In this document: positions 1 to 7,066 of the stretch, in pieces
Numbering within the stretch: position 1 is the first letter of the stretch
Layout: each line of letters opens with the position of its first letter
From: Paenibacillus sp. 1_12
GTDB taxonomy: Bacteria; Bacillota; Bacilli; Paenibacillales; NBRC-103111
DNA length: 35,067 nt
Assembly: GCF_900114475.1 (NCBI RefSeq)
Contig: NZ_FOTE01000037.1
Span: forward strand, 1 to 35,067
Reading direction: 5' to 3'
Made by a program: the position numbers and the translations under genes
Notes under the pieces: model-generated
Database searches by the model: none
What the model was told of the DNA's origin: nothing
What the model saw: the letters and a program-made list of their open reading frames with translations, nothing else

Positions 1-254
1 CGCGGAATGATGATCTCTTGCTCTCCGTACTCACTTGTTACTCTCTTCTTACTCTTTCCATTACGGCTGTTTGATGTTGTTTTGTTCTCTACTTCATGCT
101 TTTGGTAGCCTAAATGCGTATCCATTTCCGCTTCCAGCATCTCTTGAATCGTCTCGGCAAATAGATTCTTTAATGCGTTTTGGGCATCTTGAGCTGTTAC
201 CAACTTATTATCCTTGATAAATTCGCGGAGCTGCTGCTTTGTCCATAATCCCAT
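1..254 (-). CDS. IS256-family (mutator-type) transposase, N-terminal 84 residues, runs off window
   Basis: Read from the ATG at 254 on the minus strand, the protein begins MGLWTKQQLREFIKDNKLV and continues with AQNALKNLFAETIQEMLEAE, LGYQKHEV, NSRNGKSKK and EYGEQEIIIPR at the window edge. The block 'ETIQEMLEAE..THLGY' followed by 'NSRNGKS' and 'GE.EI.IPR' is the conserved N-terminal DNA-binding part of Mutator/IS256 DDE transposases, which catalyse cut-and-paste or copy-out transposition. The catalytic DDE domain would lie beyond the left edge, so whether the full gene is intact is unknown. Confidence 0.88.
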   Translation of the reverse strand, partial: MGLWTKQQLREFIKDNKLVTAQDAQNALKNLFAETIQEMLEAEMDTHLGYQKHEVENKTTSNSRNGKSKKRVTSEYGEQEIIIP

Positions 255-327
255 GTGTTCTCCCCAACCTTTCCTATACTTCCATTTTAATAGGTTTAGG
301 AGTTTACACAAACTATTTTACAGACTC
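1..327 (-). mobile_element. IS256-family insertion sequence, partial (one end in window)
   Basis: The element enters from the left edge. Its transposase start is at 254, and a probable terminal inverted repeat lies at about 301-327 (read on the minus strand: GAGTCTGTAAAATAGTTTGT). The GTGTAAA core resembles IS256-family ends (general knowledge). The other end is outside the window, so the repeat pair and the target duplication cannot be checked. A reading frame with no start begins directly after base 327, which suggests that the IS split a gene. Confidence 0.75.
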
Positions 328-561
328 GATTTTATAGATGGCAACAGTTCTCTTGAAGCTAGTAGACAAATTTTTTCTCACATTGATGATATTAATCAAT
401 TTGTTTTCGAGAGCATTTCATTACGCAAATTGATCGAATGTATCTCCTTTGTTCTTAGGCATGAACATACCCATAATATTGAGGAACAAAAGGAAATACT
501 ACAGAAACTTGAAGGGATTTATGGAAGAATAAATGAGATTATTTACATAGAAAGTTTGTAA
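328..561 (+). pseudogene. 3' remnant of an unrecognised gene truncated by the IS256-family element
   Basis: An open frame of 77 codons starts right after the IS end, with no start codon or ribosome site of its own, and ends at the TAA at 559-561. The peptide (DFIDGNSSLEASRQIFSHID... ending INEIIYIESL) looks like a helical C-terminus rich in E, I and L. I do not recognise the family. The position suggests that the IS inserted inside this gene. Confidence 0.45.
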
Positions 562-594
562 TTATTTCAAATTATATTTCTCCTTTATAGTGGT

Positions 595-614
595 GTTATA
601 GCGATATCTATAAC
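595..614. repeat. Perfect 7-bp-arm palindrome (GTTATAG-N6-CTATAAC)
   Basis: The inverted repeat GTTATAG CGATAT CTATAAC lies between two gene remnants, directly before the VOC remnant. It could be a fossil operator or part of a repeat. No neighbouring intact gene explains it. Confidence 0.4.
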
Positions 615-617
615 ATT

Positions 618-680
618 ATTGGAAAGTTTATTTGGATTGAAGATCCTGAAGGTCGACTGATCGAGCTTTGGGAGAAATAA
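618..680 (+). pseudogene. C-terminal scrap of a glyoxalase/VOC-superfamily protein
   Basis: Twenty codons read IGKFIWIEDPEGRLIELWEK and then TAA at 678-680. 'GKF.W..DPEGN.IELWE' is the characteristic C-terminal strand motif of glyoxalase/VOC enzymes; its Glu is the usual metal ligand. No upstream part of the gene remains in frame, so this is a remnant. Confidence 0.7.
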
Positions 681-729
681 CGAGTTGTAATTTATTTGCT
701 ATAATGCTAACGGTGAAAAAACTATTGTG

Positions 730-761
730 GAGAAGATTGCCTCGTGGCATCTTCTCTTTTT
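730..761 (+). terminator. Rho-independent terminator
   Basis: GAGAAGAT pairs with ATCTTCTC and an inner GCC pairs with GGC around a TCGT loop; the hairpin is followed by TTTTT. It lies about 50 bp behind the VOC remnant and is probably the original terminator of that gene. Confidence 0.8.
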
Positions 762-779
762 GGTATATTGAGTAAATAC

Positions 780-1186
780 ACTGGCTTTACTTGCCCTTTC
801 GTACTCTGATAAACACTTTAGAAATTCTTGCAAAGCCCTCATCTGGCGTCCTCTATGTTATTCTTCCAAAAGGGAATTGCGCATAGATCCACGCCCTGAG
901 CACGAACCTTACCACCATGATGGGACCGGTTGAATGCCTGATAGTCTATCGGAAGCATATTCCGTTCCATTTTTAGGTGTATAGATACCATCATGCGCGG
1001 CCCCATGAACAAGGCCATTAACTTCCCTAACAAACCATGTTGCGGGAGAGCTGCTATTTCGCCTTGAGCACGGCAGGCAAGCCGCCAGAGTTTCTTGTTT
1101 GACACGACTGACGAGATATTGGACAAACCCGCAATTTCACATGCTGCGTATATAGGAAATCCAATGGTGGAAAACAAGTTAAACAT
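780..1186 (-). pseudogene. Broken 2-dehydropantoate 2-reductase-family oxidoreductase (C-terminal part)
   Basis: The minus-strand frame from 1186 reads GFPIYAACEIAGLS, QGEIAALPQHG and then FNRSHHGGKVRAQ, the 'HHGGK.RAQD' block typical of the C-terminal helical domain of ApbA/PanE-like ketopantoate reductases. The frame stops at 839. A +1 shift near 850 continues with MRALQEFLKCLSEYER, which resembles the normal end of these proteins (PALREFL...YE). The N-terminal NADP-binding Rossmann domain (GxGxxG) is missing upstream. The gene is therefore truncated at the 5' end and frameshifted at the 3' end. Assignment to the family is fairly good; assignment to PanE itself is not supported. Confidence 0.6.
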
Positions 1187-1270
1187 CGCCGGACTAATCT
1201 GACGACATCGCGAGACTTCACAACGATTATAAAATAAATCTCGACGAGCTGCATGGATGCAGCTAAAAGA

Positions 1271-1319
1271 AAAACGAATGCTCTCTAGGACCTTATAAGT
1301 CCTGAGTTACACTCGTTTT
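1271..1319 (-). terminator. Terminator-like hairpin downstream of the XRE gene
   Basis: Read on the minus strand, AAAACGA pairs with TCGTTTT at the base, and an inner AGGAC/GTCCT pair closes CTTATAA; the hairpin is followed by TTTTTCTTTT. It begins 18 bp after the stop of the XRE gene. Confidence 0.6.
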
Positions 1320-1336
1320 ATCTTCACTGACTAATT

Positions 1337-1699
1337 TTAAATACTTTTAGACCGCACCTCTGAAATTACAACATCCACTAATTTTTTAATTAAAGCTATT
1401 TCTTTGTCCGAACATTGTTCAATTAAAAGATATGTAGAATCTAATAATTTGGATCTCTCATACTGCGAATTAGTAAGGTCATAACCACTAAATAGATCGC
1501 TAGGCTCTACTCTAAGAGTTTCTACAATCCTTTCGAGGGTTTCTAATGAGATATTCTTTTCACCGCGCTCAATACCACCAATGTAGGACTGAGGGAGCTC
1601 AACGAGCTCACCTAGTTGTTCTTGGGTTAATCCTCTATTTTTACGTAAATTTCTAACTTTTACTCCTACATGTTTTGAGAGTTTGGACAACAGACTCAC
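1337..1699 (-). CDS. XRE-family helix-turn-helix transcriptional regulator
   Basis: A DNA-binding regulator of 117-120 aa. Residues about 12-66 form a Cro/CI-type HTH: VRNLRKNRGLTQEQLGELV..., then SYIGGIERGEKN and LETLERIVETLRVEPSDLF, with the usual Q, G and ERG positions. The C-terminal half (about 70-120) is helical and may mediate dimerisation. The frame opens with GTG at 1699, but AGAGGTGA sits directly on that codon; the TTG at 1690 has a better spacing to it and may be the real start. The gene is divergent from the DGQHR gene, and a 15-bp palindrome lies in the shared 122-bp gap, so it probably controls itself, its neighbour, or both (inference). Confidence 0.85.
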   Translation of the reverse strand: MSLLSKLSKHVGVKVRNLRKNRGLTQEQLGELVELPQSYIGGIERGEKNISLETLERIVETLRVEPSDLFSGYDLTNSQYERSKLLDSTYLLIEQCSDKEIALIKKLVDVVISEVRSKSI

Positions 1700-1708
1700 C
1701 TCTTTTTC

Positions 1709-1723
1709 AGACTAGTGGAGTCT
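1709..1723. promoter_or_regulatory. Candidate XRE operator (AGACT-N5-AGTCT)
   Basis: The perfect inverted repeat AGACTAGTGGAGTCT lies 10-24 bp upstream of the XRE GTG codon, between the divergent XRE and DGQHR genes. Its size and position suit a small XRE dimer. The assignment is an inference. Confidence 0.45.
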
Positions 1724-1761
1724 CTGACCAAATTACAGATACCTATAACATATATATCCAT

Positions 1762-1790
1762 TTGATTTTAGATCTTATAAGAACTATTAT
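1762..1790 (+). promoter_or_regulatory. Candidate sigma-A promoter of the DGQHR gene
   Basis: TTGATT (1762-1767), a 17-bp spacer and TATTAT (1785-1790) place the -10 box 31 bp before the ATG at 1822. AAGGAG at about 1809 is the ribosome site. Confidence 0.5.
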
Positions 1791-1821
1791 GGCTTTATAC
1801 TAATATCAAGGAGCCAAAAGA

Positions 1822-2811
1822 ATGAGTAAGCTTCCACAGCAGTATGTTATTGAAAATGTACTCCAGTGCAAAATGCGAGGCAGGGTTGCATATCAAAGCT
1901 ACTTTCCTGCTTCTGTTGGAATTAATTTAATTTATGTAAAGCCTTTTGATCACCCTTCTGGAAAGGGTTATCAGCGCCCGGTCGATGCCAAAAGATGTGC
2001 TGATTTTGCATATTACTTGTCCAAAGGGGAAGATGCTCTTTTTACTCCGATTTTATTGAACGCTGCAGCTAATTGGGAATTTGCTTGTTATGATAAACAA
2101 CGCCCCTCATATGGCAGATTGCTTTGCAGAGGTAGGGCTTCTCTGATGGATGGGCAGCATCGTGTAGGTGGAATAGAAAAGTATGTACGTGAAACGAATT
2201 CAGATATTAACATTCCGTTTTTAGCCTTTCATAGCTTAGATGAGGACGAGGAAATTAAACTATTTGATACTATAAATACGAAGGCAAAAGGAATAGGCAC
2301 ATCTTTAAGTAAATTTCTACGCCGCGATTCCGACGATATTAGTTGGATAGCCACAGAAATGATGACTAGAAAAGATAGCCCCTTCTATCTCATTGGAAGT
2401 ATAATTGGTAAACGAACTAAAGGAAGACATGTTACTCTTCAAAATTTATACAGAACACTGACATATTTGTTGAAAAGTGAAAATATTAGTATTTTGCCTA
2501 AAGAAGAAAAAATTCAAATGGCTCTTACTTATTACAATGCCCTTCGGGACAAGTTTATTTTCGAATGGAAAGATTATAAGAATTATCGAACAACCCACAT
2601 TGTTTCCATAGATGCTTTATCTATTGCTGGAAGCTCTATCTTAAGCGCATCACTAAAAGAAAACAAAAAGCAAGTTGACCTGTCGGCTATCGTAAAATAT
2701 GTAAATAAATTATCAGTGGAGTGGTCAGCGGATGGTCCGCTAAAATATGTAAAAGGTTTAAGTGGATCGAAGAAATTAGCTGAGGAGTTAGCAGATCAAA
2801 TGATGGCTTAA
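1822..2811 (+). CDS. DGQHR-domain protein, DndB-like (orphan)
   Basis: A 329-aa protein of the DGQHR family, which includes DndB (regulator of phosphorothioate DNA-modification clusters) and relatives with a ParB-nuclease-like fold. The signature D-G-Q-H-R is at residues 110-114 (LMDGQHRVGG). A second family hallmark, 'F.TIN.KAK....SLSKFL', lies at about 147-167, where DndB proteins have F-x-x-I-N-x-x-x-K/Q. Length is close to the usual 330-390 aa. AAGGAG lies 8 bp before the ATG. No dndC, dndD, dndE or restriction partner is visible nearby, so it is an orphan paired only with the divergent XRE gene. Its role is unknown: a regulator, a defence component or a cargo gene of a mobile element are all possible. 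Confidence 0.8.
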   Translation: MSKLPQQYVIENVLQCKMRGRVAYQSYFPASVGINLIYVKPFDHPSGKGYQRPVDAKRCADFAYYLSKGEDALFTPILLNAAANWEFACYDKQRPSYGRLLCRGRASLMDGQHRVGGIEKYVRETNSDINIPFLAFHSLDEDEEIKLFDTINTKAKGIGTSLSKFLRRDSDDISWIATEMMTRKDSPFYLIGSIIGKRTKGRHVTLQNLYRTLTYLLKSENISILPKEEKIQMALTYYNALRDKFIFEWKDYKNYRTTHIVSIDALSIAGSSILSASLKENKKQVDLSAIVKYVNKLSVEWSADGPLKYVKGLSGSKKLAEELADQMMA

Positions 2812-2871
2812 TATTGGTGTGCTAACAATTTTCGGATAGTATATGTAGTTCAAGCAGTCAAGAAAAATAAT

Positions 2872-2905
2872 AAAGGCGATCCTTCAATCGGATTGCCTTT
2901 TGTCT
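2872..2905 (+). terminator. Rho-independent terminator of the DGQHR gene
   Basis: AAAGGCGATCC pairs with GGATTGCCTTT (one G-T pair) around a short loop, followed by TTGTCTTTT. It begins 61 bp after the stop codon. Confidence 0.8.
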
Positions 2906-2938
2906 TTTGACTATAGAATTAATAAAAGGACGGACTAT

Positions 2939-3173
2939 CTAATTCTCAAATAATGTTTTTGCCAAATTTACAGCATCTTCGTTAGCAAAAGTATTTAAGT
3001 AGCCAATTGCCACAGCGACGGTATGTTCTTTTCCACTACCGCAATGGATCGATCCAAACTTTACCCTTTTTGCAGCGCTTATATGCCTCTACAAAGTGTT
3101 TTATAGCTTGTTGGAGTATTAGGGGCTTGGGACCTTCTGCATTGTCACCAAGCGGCACCTGGAGCCAATTGAA
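2939..3173 (-). pseudogene. Possible frameshifted remnant of an unrecognised gene
   Basis: On the minus strand one frame reads FNWLQVPLGDNAEGPKPL, then QQAIKHFVEAYKRCKKGKV and WIDPLR before a stop near 3046. A neighbouring frame continues with GSGKEHTVAVAIGYLNTFAN and DAVNLAKTLFEN to the TAG at 2939-2941. Both stretches have protein-like composition and join with a single shift. I do not recognise the family, and chance open frames remain possible. Confidence 0.25.
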
Positions 3174-3214
3174 CGTCATTTATACAATAAGCACACTCCG
3201 TAGCTTCAAGATCG

Positions 3215-3484
3215 CCGGAATCGCTCGGCAGGGGAATCGGGTTACCCCAGCGGGGGACCTCCCTCATTAACAATAATCTTTTCGAAATCGAAATGATTGA
3301 CGAAAAGGGAAAAGTAATTCGAGCCAATAAAAATTGCCATAGTGACTTTCTGTGGGCTTCCCGCGGTGGTTGTGGTGGTTGCTTCGGCGTATACACTCAA
3401 TACAAAATGATGCAACGAGCTCCGCAATGGGCTGCTGTTTTTCACATTACCTGGCCCTGGAACCTTGATGATACGTCTGTATAG
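3215..3484 (+). pseudogene. Remnant of a berberine-bridge-type FAD-dependent oxidoreductase
   Basis: One frame reads SLGRGIGLPQRGTS, NNLFEIEMIDEKGKVIRANK, HSDFLWASRGGCGG, CFGVYTQ and ends FHITWPWNLDDTSV. This matches, in order, the FAD-binding 'GGGxG', 'DNLLEVEMVDAxGxVIxAN', 'HSDLFWASRGGGGGNFG' and 'FxITWPW' blocks of bacterial PCMH/BBE-type oxidoreductases. The first glycine motif is mutated, and the N-terminal part (with the histidine that usually carries FAD) and the C-terminal half are gone. The true family length is about 440-450 aa, so only about 90 codons survive. Confidence 0.7.
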
Positions 3485-3487
3485 CAT

Positions 3488-3522
3488 AAAGAGGTGCCTC
3501 TCATTTAGAAAGGCACCTCTTT
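3488..3522. terminator. Strong bidirectional-type terminator hairpin
   Basis: AAAGAGGTGCCT and AGGCACCTCTTT form a perfect 12-bp stem around an 11-nt loop, starting 4 bp after the stop of the FAD-oxidoreductase remnant. Short T and A runs on the two sides would allow function on either strand. Confidence 0.8.
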
Positions 3523-3690
3523 ATGTTATAAAAATTGATGATTTTATATAGATGTATCTTTTTGTAATATTTGGGGGAACTATATATGCAGACAAGAAAA
3601 GATAATTTCAATATTCAAGAAAAGATTTAGTGATGCATGGTTGAGTAATACACGCACTTATTAAGCTATTTAAAGAACATAATATTAATA

Positions 3691-4557
3691 CTATGATACT
3701 ATAAATTCCACGAAACTAGGAGCTCGCAACAAGCCTGCCTGCGTCCAATTCCTCATCTTCACGCGTATTCTAATCTTTGGCTCTAAATAAACATTGGTGT
3801 TATCTTCGCCGATAACTAGCGGCTCTACAACGCTTTTAAACGCCTTCTTCGCAATAGGAGGTACGCCTAGTTTTATTACGCCAGCAGGACGCAACCTGCC
3901 GCCATCGCCGTGCACCGCCGCTAGCCATCCGAACTCCTGCTTAAGACAGCCAGTTATATAAACGTCTGCATACGTCCAGTTAATGATTTTTAACCAATTT
4001 GAACTGCGCTTACTAACGTATACGGACTCTTTCTTTTTAGCAACGATACCCTCCATATTTCGGGCCTTAATCGCGCCAAAAAGCGCATTACCAGTGCTAT
4101 CTACTGTAAGCAGTGTTCGGAAGTGTACTGACTCACCATACACATCCGCTAGGATACGCTGGCGGTCGGTTAAGGGAAGCATACGTAGATCACGCCCATT
4201 TAAAACTATAATATCGAACGCGTAGAATGTAACGGGACTATGAAGCATAGCAGCCTTGATTTTAACACGGTTCTTAATGGCAAATCGTGCTTGCATCAAC
4301 TCGAAGTTGATCGCACCGCTTTCGTCATGGCACGCGATTTCACCGTCTAAAATGACATCGTCTAGCACGGGTACGTCCCATAGCTCAGGATAGTAGCGCG
4401 TGACTTCGGTACCGTGTCGAGTAAATATACGGGTCTCACCGTTGTGGTGTTTAATAATGGCGCGATGACCGTCTATTTTCGGTTGGAATATGTAGCGCTC
4501 GTCGTCAAATGACGCGGGCGCTGTCTTCAGTAACATCGGAAAAATTATATTGTGCAT
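3691..4557 (-). CDS. ATP-dependent DNA ligase, small stand-alone type (intact)
   Basis: A 288-aa ligase that would seal DNA nicks using ATP through a lysyl-AMP intermediate. Motif I is QPKIDGHR with the adenylated lysine at K27. Motif III region: FYAFDIIVLNGRDL. Motif IV: EGIVAKK. Motif V: SNWLKIINW. The C-terminal third (TGCLKQEFGW, RPAGVIKLGVPP, RIRVKMRNWT) is the OB-fold domain. The length fits the minimal nucleotidyltransferase-plus-OB ligases common in Paenibacillus and Bacillus. AGAGGTG lies 5 bp upstream of the ATG at 4557. No Ku or LigD partners are near. A second, truncated homologue lies at 11,295-12,083 in the opposite orientation. This copy may be resident or cargo of the adjacent recombinase element. 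Confidence 0.88.
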   Translation of the reverse strand: MHNIIFPMLLKTAPASFDDERYIFQPKIDGHRAIIKHHNGETRIFTRHGTEVTRYYPELWDVPVLDDVILDGEIACHDESGAINFELMQARFAIKNRVKIKAAMLHSPVTFYAFDIIVLNGRDLRMLPLTDRQRILADVYGESVHFRTLLTVDSTGNALFGAIKARNMEGIVAKKKESVYVSKRSSNWLKIINWTYADVYITGCLKQEFGWLAAVHGDGGRLRPAGVIKLGVPPIAKKAFKSVVEPLVIGEDNTNVYLEPKIRIRVKMRNWTQAGLLRAPSFVEFIVS

Positions 4558-4713
4558 AGAGACACCTCTACCGCAATTATAGCACGCTTGCTTTAGCGAT
4601 TGAGGCGGTAAGTTTTGGTGCGGAAAATTGTCAATTATCTAATATGACCTATGTAATTGAAATAAATGACTAGGAAAGGAATTAAAATCTAGTTAATTAA
4701 ACAATTTGAGGAC
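4558..4713. other. AT-rich gap between ligase and recombinase cassette; possible left terminus of the element
   Basis: There is no gene in 156 bp. The ligase-proximal half has more G+C and the rest is AT-rich like the cassette, so an element end may lie near 4600-4680. No N-terminal half of the truncated plus-strand ligase is found here, although a simple insertion would predict one. No repeat shared with the right end was found by eye. Confidence 0.3.
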
Positions 4714-4728
4714 CTAATGGTCCTTTTT
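4709..4728 (+). terminator. Terminator-like hairpin overlapping the stop of the last cassette gene
   Basis: AGGACC-TAAT-GGTCCT followed by TTTTT on the plus strand. The hairpin spans the stop codon of the minus-strand gene. As drawn, the T-run favours termination of transcription entering the cassette from the left, that is, antisense to it. Confidence 0.55.
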
Positions 4729-5397
4729 GAATATATTTCCAAACCTATTCTCCATTTTAGTTAAGCTTGTATTACTTTCAGAGGTATTAGATCCATTCGT
4801 TTCAAAAAAGGATTCTAAATTTTCCAAACTTACATGGTTCCTGTTGTTTTTATTAAACTGTATTAGATTCTCTTTTGCCTGACTTTGTGACTGAAGGTGA
4901 GAAAATGCACTCGAAACCATTTGTTGATTATATAATTGTTCATAGTGTTTTACTTGTTCTTGCAAAAGTATTATTTCATCATTTTTCATTTTTAGCTCGG
5001 CACTGTCATCTTTTCTTCGATTCAGCTCCTCTTTCAAATTATTAACCGTATTATAAAGCTCGTAGAATGCCGTTTCGATGAAATAAAGTTCATTGATAAT
5101 TTTGTTCTTATCATTTTTATATAAGTCAAAAATTTGCTCTATGTTCGGAAAGTAAACATCATCACTTTCGGATACTCCAATTGACCTCGGAACAGGATTA
5201 TTTAATACATCTATCGTTTCAGGAATACGTCTACTCCATGTATTCCTCCCGATGCCGGTTTCCTTCTCCAAGAAAAGGTAAGTTAGTTTTTGTCCTTTAT
5301 ATTTCTTTTTAATATCCAAGACCAATTCTTTGAGTTGTTCGTCAGTATAATTAGAAGGTCTGCCTTTTCCAGCCAGTCCTTCGTGTTCTTTAGTCAT
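4714..5397 (-). CDS. TnpC-like HTH/coiled-coil accessory protein of the recombinase cassette
   Basis: A 227-aa protein, last gene of the four-gene operon; its ATG overlaps the upstream stop in ATGACTAA. Residues about 11-56 (GKGRPSNYTDEQLKELVLDI..., TYLFLEKETGIGRNTWSRRI) look like a DNA-binding helix-turn-helix as found at the start of TnpC-type proteins. Residues about 100-165 form a charged coiled coil (VNNLKEELNRRKDD, NDEIILLQEQVKHYEQLYNQQ). The Q/N/S-rich C-terminus looks disordered. Tn554 TnpC (125 aa) is a small non-catalytic factor that affects orientation and frequency of transposition; this protein has the same position and design but is longer. The equivalence is an inference from context. 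Confidence 0.6.
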   Translation of the reverse strand: MTKEHEGLAGKGRPSNYTDEQLKELVLDIKKKYKGQKLTYLFLEKETGIGRNTWSRRIPETIDVLNNPVPRSIGVSESDDVYFPNIEQIFDLYKNDKNKIINELYFIETAFYELYNTVNNLKEELNRRKDDSAELKMKNDEIILLQEQVKHYEQLYNQQMVSSAFSHLQSQSQAKENLIQFNKNNRNHVSLENLESFFETNGSNTSESNTSLTKMENRFGNIFKKDH

Positions 5398-7066
5398 ATC
5401 TGTCTTCCTCCATCAAGATCGAATCAATAATCGCTTTCTGATCCATGCATTTTACCAGTTTCATTGAATTTGTCTTTGAAATTTCGTCAGAAGCAGGATG
5501 GTTCGATAGGAGTGATGATCTGCAATGTTCCTTCATTATTAAGTGTACTTCATTCATTCGCTGATTAAGGACACTGGCATAGTTTTGCAGCCATTCAACC
5601 CCTTCTTCATATTTATCAATTGCCGGTTTAAAAACGTACTTGCTGCATACCCTACAGTCTTCGACACACGAGGAGGGGAAGATTTCTTTCCTTTCCATAC
5701 AATAACCGAAATCTACTTTTACCATTTTCAATGTGTCATGGTGGTTGTAAATCTTTCCTCTATCATATGTATCTCGTCTCCATCCAATAAATCCTTCAGG
5801 CATAGTGTCTGAAATCTTACGTTCCAGCATCTTTTGAGCCAATATAAAGACATACGATTGAGAAAAATGCTCGGCATGTGAATAATAATTATCTTGTGTG
5901 GCAATAACATCATGTCCTGCCATTCTGGCGATGGAAAGCATGTTAAAGCCTTGCAGAAACATATTGATAATTGCGAAGTGCCTGGTATCTCCAGGCTTTA
6001 TTTTCTCAATGTTTGTCTCCGAATAGATACCCTCAACTACCTCGTTATAAAACTCCTGCAGTAACACATCAAAATTGTATAGTGTCATTCGATTGAATGC
6101 TTGACGTTTTGGTCTTTTCCGGAAAAGCTGATATAAATCTCTTGGGAAAAGGTAGTCATCCTCAATACCAAATTGAATTAGCTTCACTTTGTAGAAAGAG
6201 ATTAATTGGTAGGTTTTGCTGTCTATCTGGATTGAATCATACTGAACAACTCTATCTGGAGAATCACTTTCATTTTTGATTCTGGGAACTTTAAGCCCCA
6301 TGGATCCATCTGTTCTAAGTTCAAGGCAGTCTATATTCATTAAAAGTAGCTCTGTTGGTCTCTGAGGCAGGATATTCGTGATAAGCCACCAAAACATAAT
6401 CGGCATATATTTTAGGGTCTCTTCGAATGGCTTGGTCTGAAAAAAATCATTTACAATATCATTGAATACCAGAACGTCGTGAAAGTGAGGTAAATCTCTA
6501 TTCCCATATGTCGCGAAAGGAACTGTATCGCAGATCCTTTGTAATTCCTCTCCCTGTTCGCAGGGGAAAAAGCTGATAAAGTTCTTCAAGACATTGGAAA
6601 AAGAGTAGGCGCGCGGTTCTGACATAGATACCAATTTGTCTTTCACCTTATTCGATTGTTTCAAGCCATTGGAAAATCTTATCGCAATTTTAAGCAACTG
6701 TACTTCATCATAACACTTATGCGCACTTACCCCGGATGATCTCCGTAAGGTGATGAAGGCTTTAACAGCTACATTTAGATCCCTATATATGTCGAGATCA
6801 AATACCAGATGAAAATCATTTGCCTTTATCTTACATGGCATAGTCCATAAAGGGTCATTGAAAGAGTCCGCTACAATATATCCATTTTCTTTTAAGGCTG
6901 AAAAAGTGTTCAGATATAATTCATTTTCCATTTTATCGAAATGTATATGTTCAATTACGCTCACCATTGAATTTCCAAATAATTCTTGAGGCAGTTTTAA
7001 TTCCAAAATGTCCACCTTATTCAATATATATTTTGTCAGCCAGTTGGCTAAGTTTTTCGCGTACAT
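5390..7066 (-). CDS. Tyrosine recombinase, TnpB-like, with C-terminal Cys cluster
   Basis: A 558-aa tyrosine recombinase, third gene of the operon; it overlaps the upstream gene by 50 bp and the downstream one by 8 bp. Catalytic positions visible: box I Arg236 (ILPQRPTELLLM), Arg362-His363 (GDTRHFAIINMF), His385 (ARMAGHDVIATQ) and the nucleophile at Tyr394 or Tyr395 (QDNYYSHAEHF). A C-terminal cysteine group C456, C467, C471, C474 (SSCVEDCRVC) suggests a zinc-binding finger, a feature also seen in large recombinases of Tn554-type elements. Residues 1-200 are probably core-binding and DNA-contact regions, poorly conserved. It would cut and rejoin DNA at the element ends. All four catalytic positions look intact, so it is probably active. 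Confidence 0.78.
   Translation of the reverse strand: MYAKNLANWLTKYILNKVDILELKLPQELFGNSMVSVIEHIHFDKMENELYLNTFSALKENGYIVADSFNDPLWTMPCKIKANDFHLVFDLDIYRDLNVAVKAFITLRRSSGVSAHKCYDEVQLLKIAIRFSNGLKQSNKVKDKLVSMSEPRAYSFSNVLKNFISFFPCEQGEELQRICDTVPFATYGNRDLPHFHDVLVFNDIVNDFFQTKPFEETLKYMPIMFWWLITNILPQRPTELLLMNIDCLELRTDGSMGLKVPRIKNESDSPDRVVQYDSIQIDSKTYQLISFYKVKLIQFGIEDDYLFPRDLYQLFRKRPKRQAFNRMTLYNFDVLLQEFYNEVVEGIYSETNIEKIKPGDTRHFAIINMFLQGFNMLSIARMAGHDVIATQDNYYSHAEHFSQSYVFILAQKMLERKISDTMPEGFIGWRRDTYDRGKIYNHHDTLKMVKVDFGYCMERKEIFPSSCVEDCRVCSKYVFKPAIDKYEEGVEWLQNYASVLNQRMNEVHLIMKEHCRSSLLSNHPASDEISKTNSMKLVKCMDQKAIIDSILMEEDRYD

Noticed and set aside
214-327. N-terminal part of the 115-aa open frame at the left end
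   Set aside because: The first 38 codons are inside the IS256-family element (antisense to its 5' end); only the part after 327 is taken as a gene remnant.
1054-1254. 66-aa open frame upstream of the ketopantoate-reductase remnant
   Set aside because: It overlaps the remnant in another frame and has no protein-family features.
1822-2811. Complete Dnd phosphorothioate modification system
   Set aside because: Only a DndB-like protein is present; no DndA, C, D or E homologue is seen in the window.
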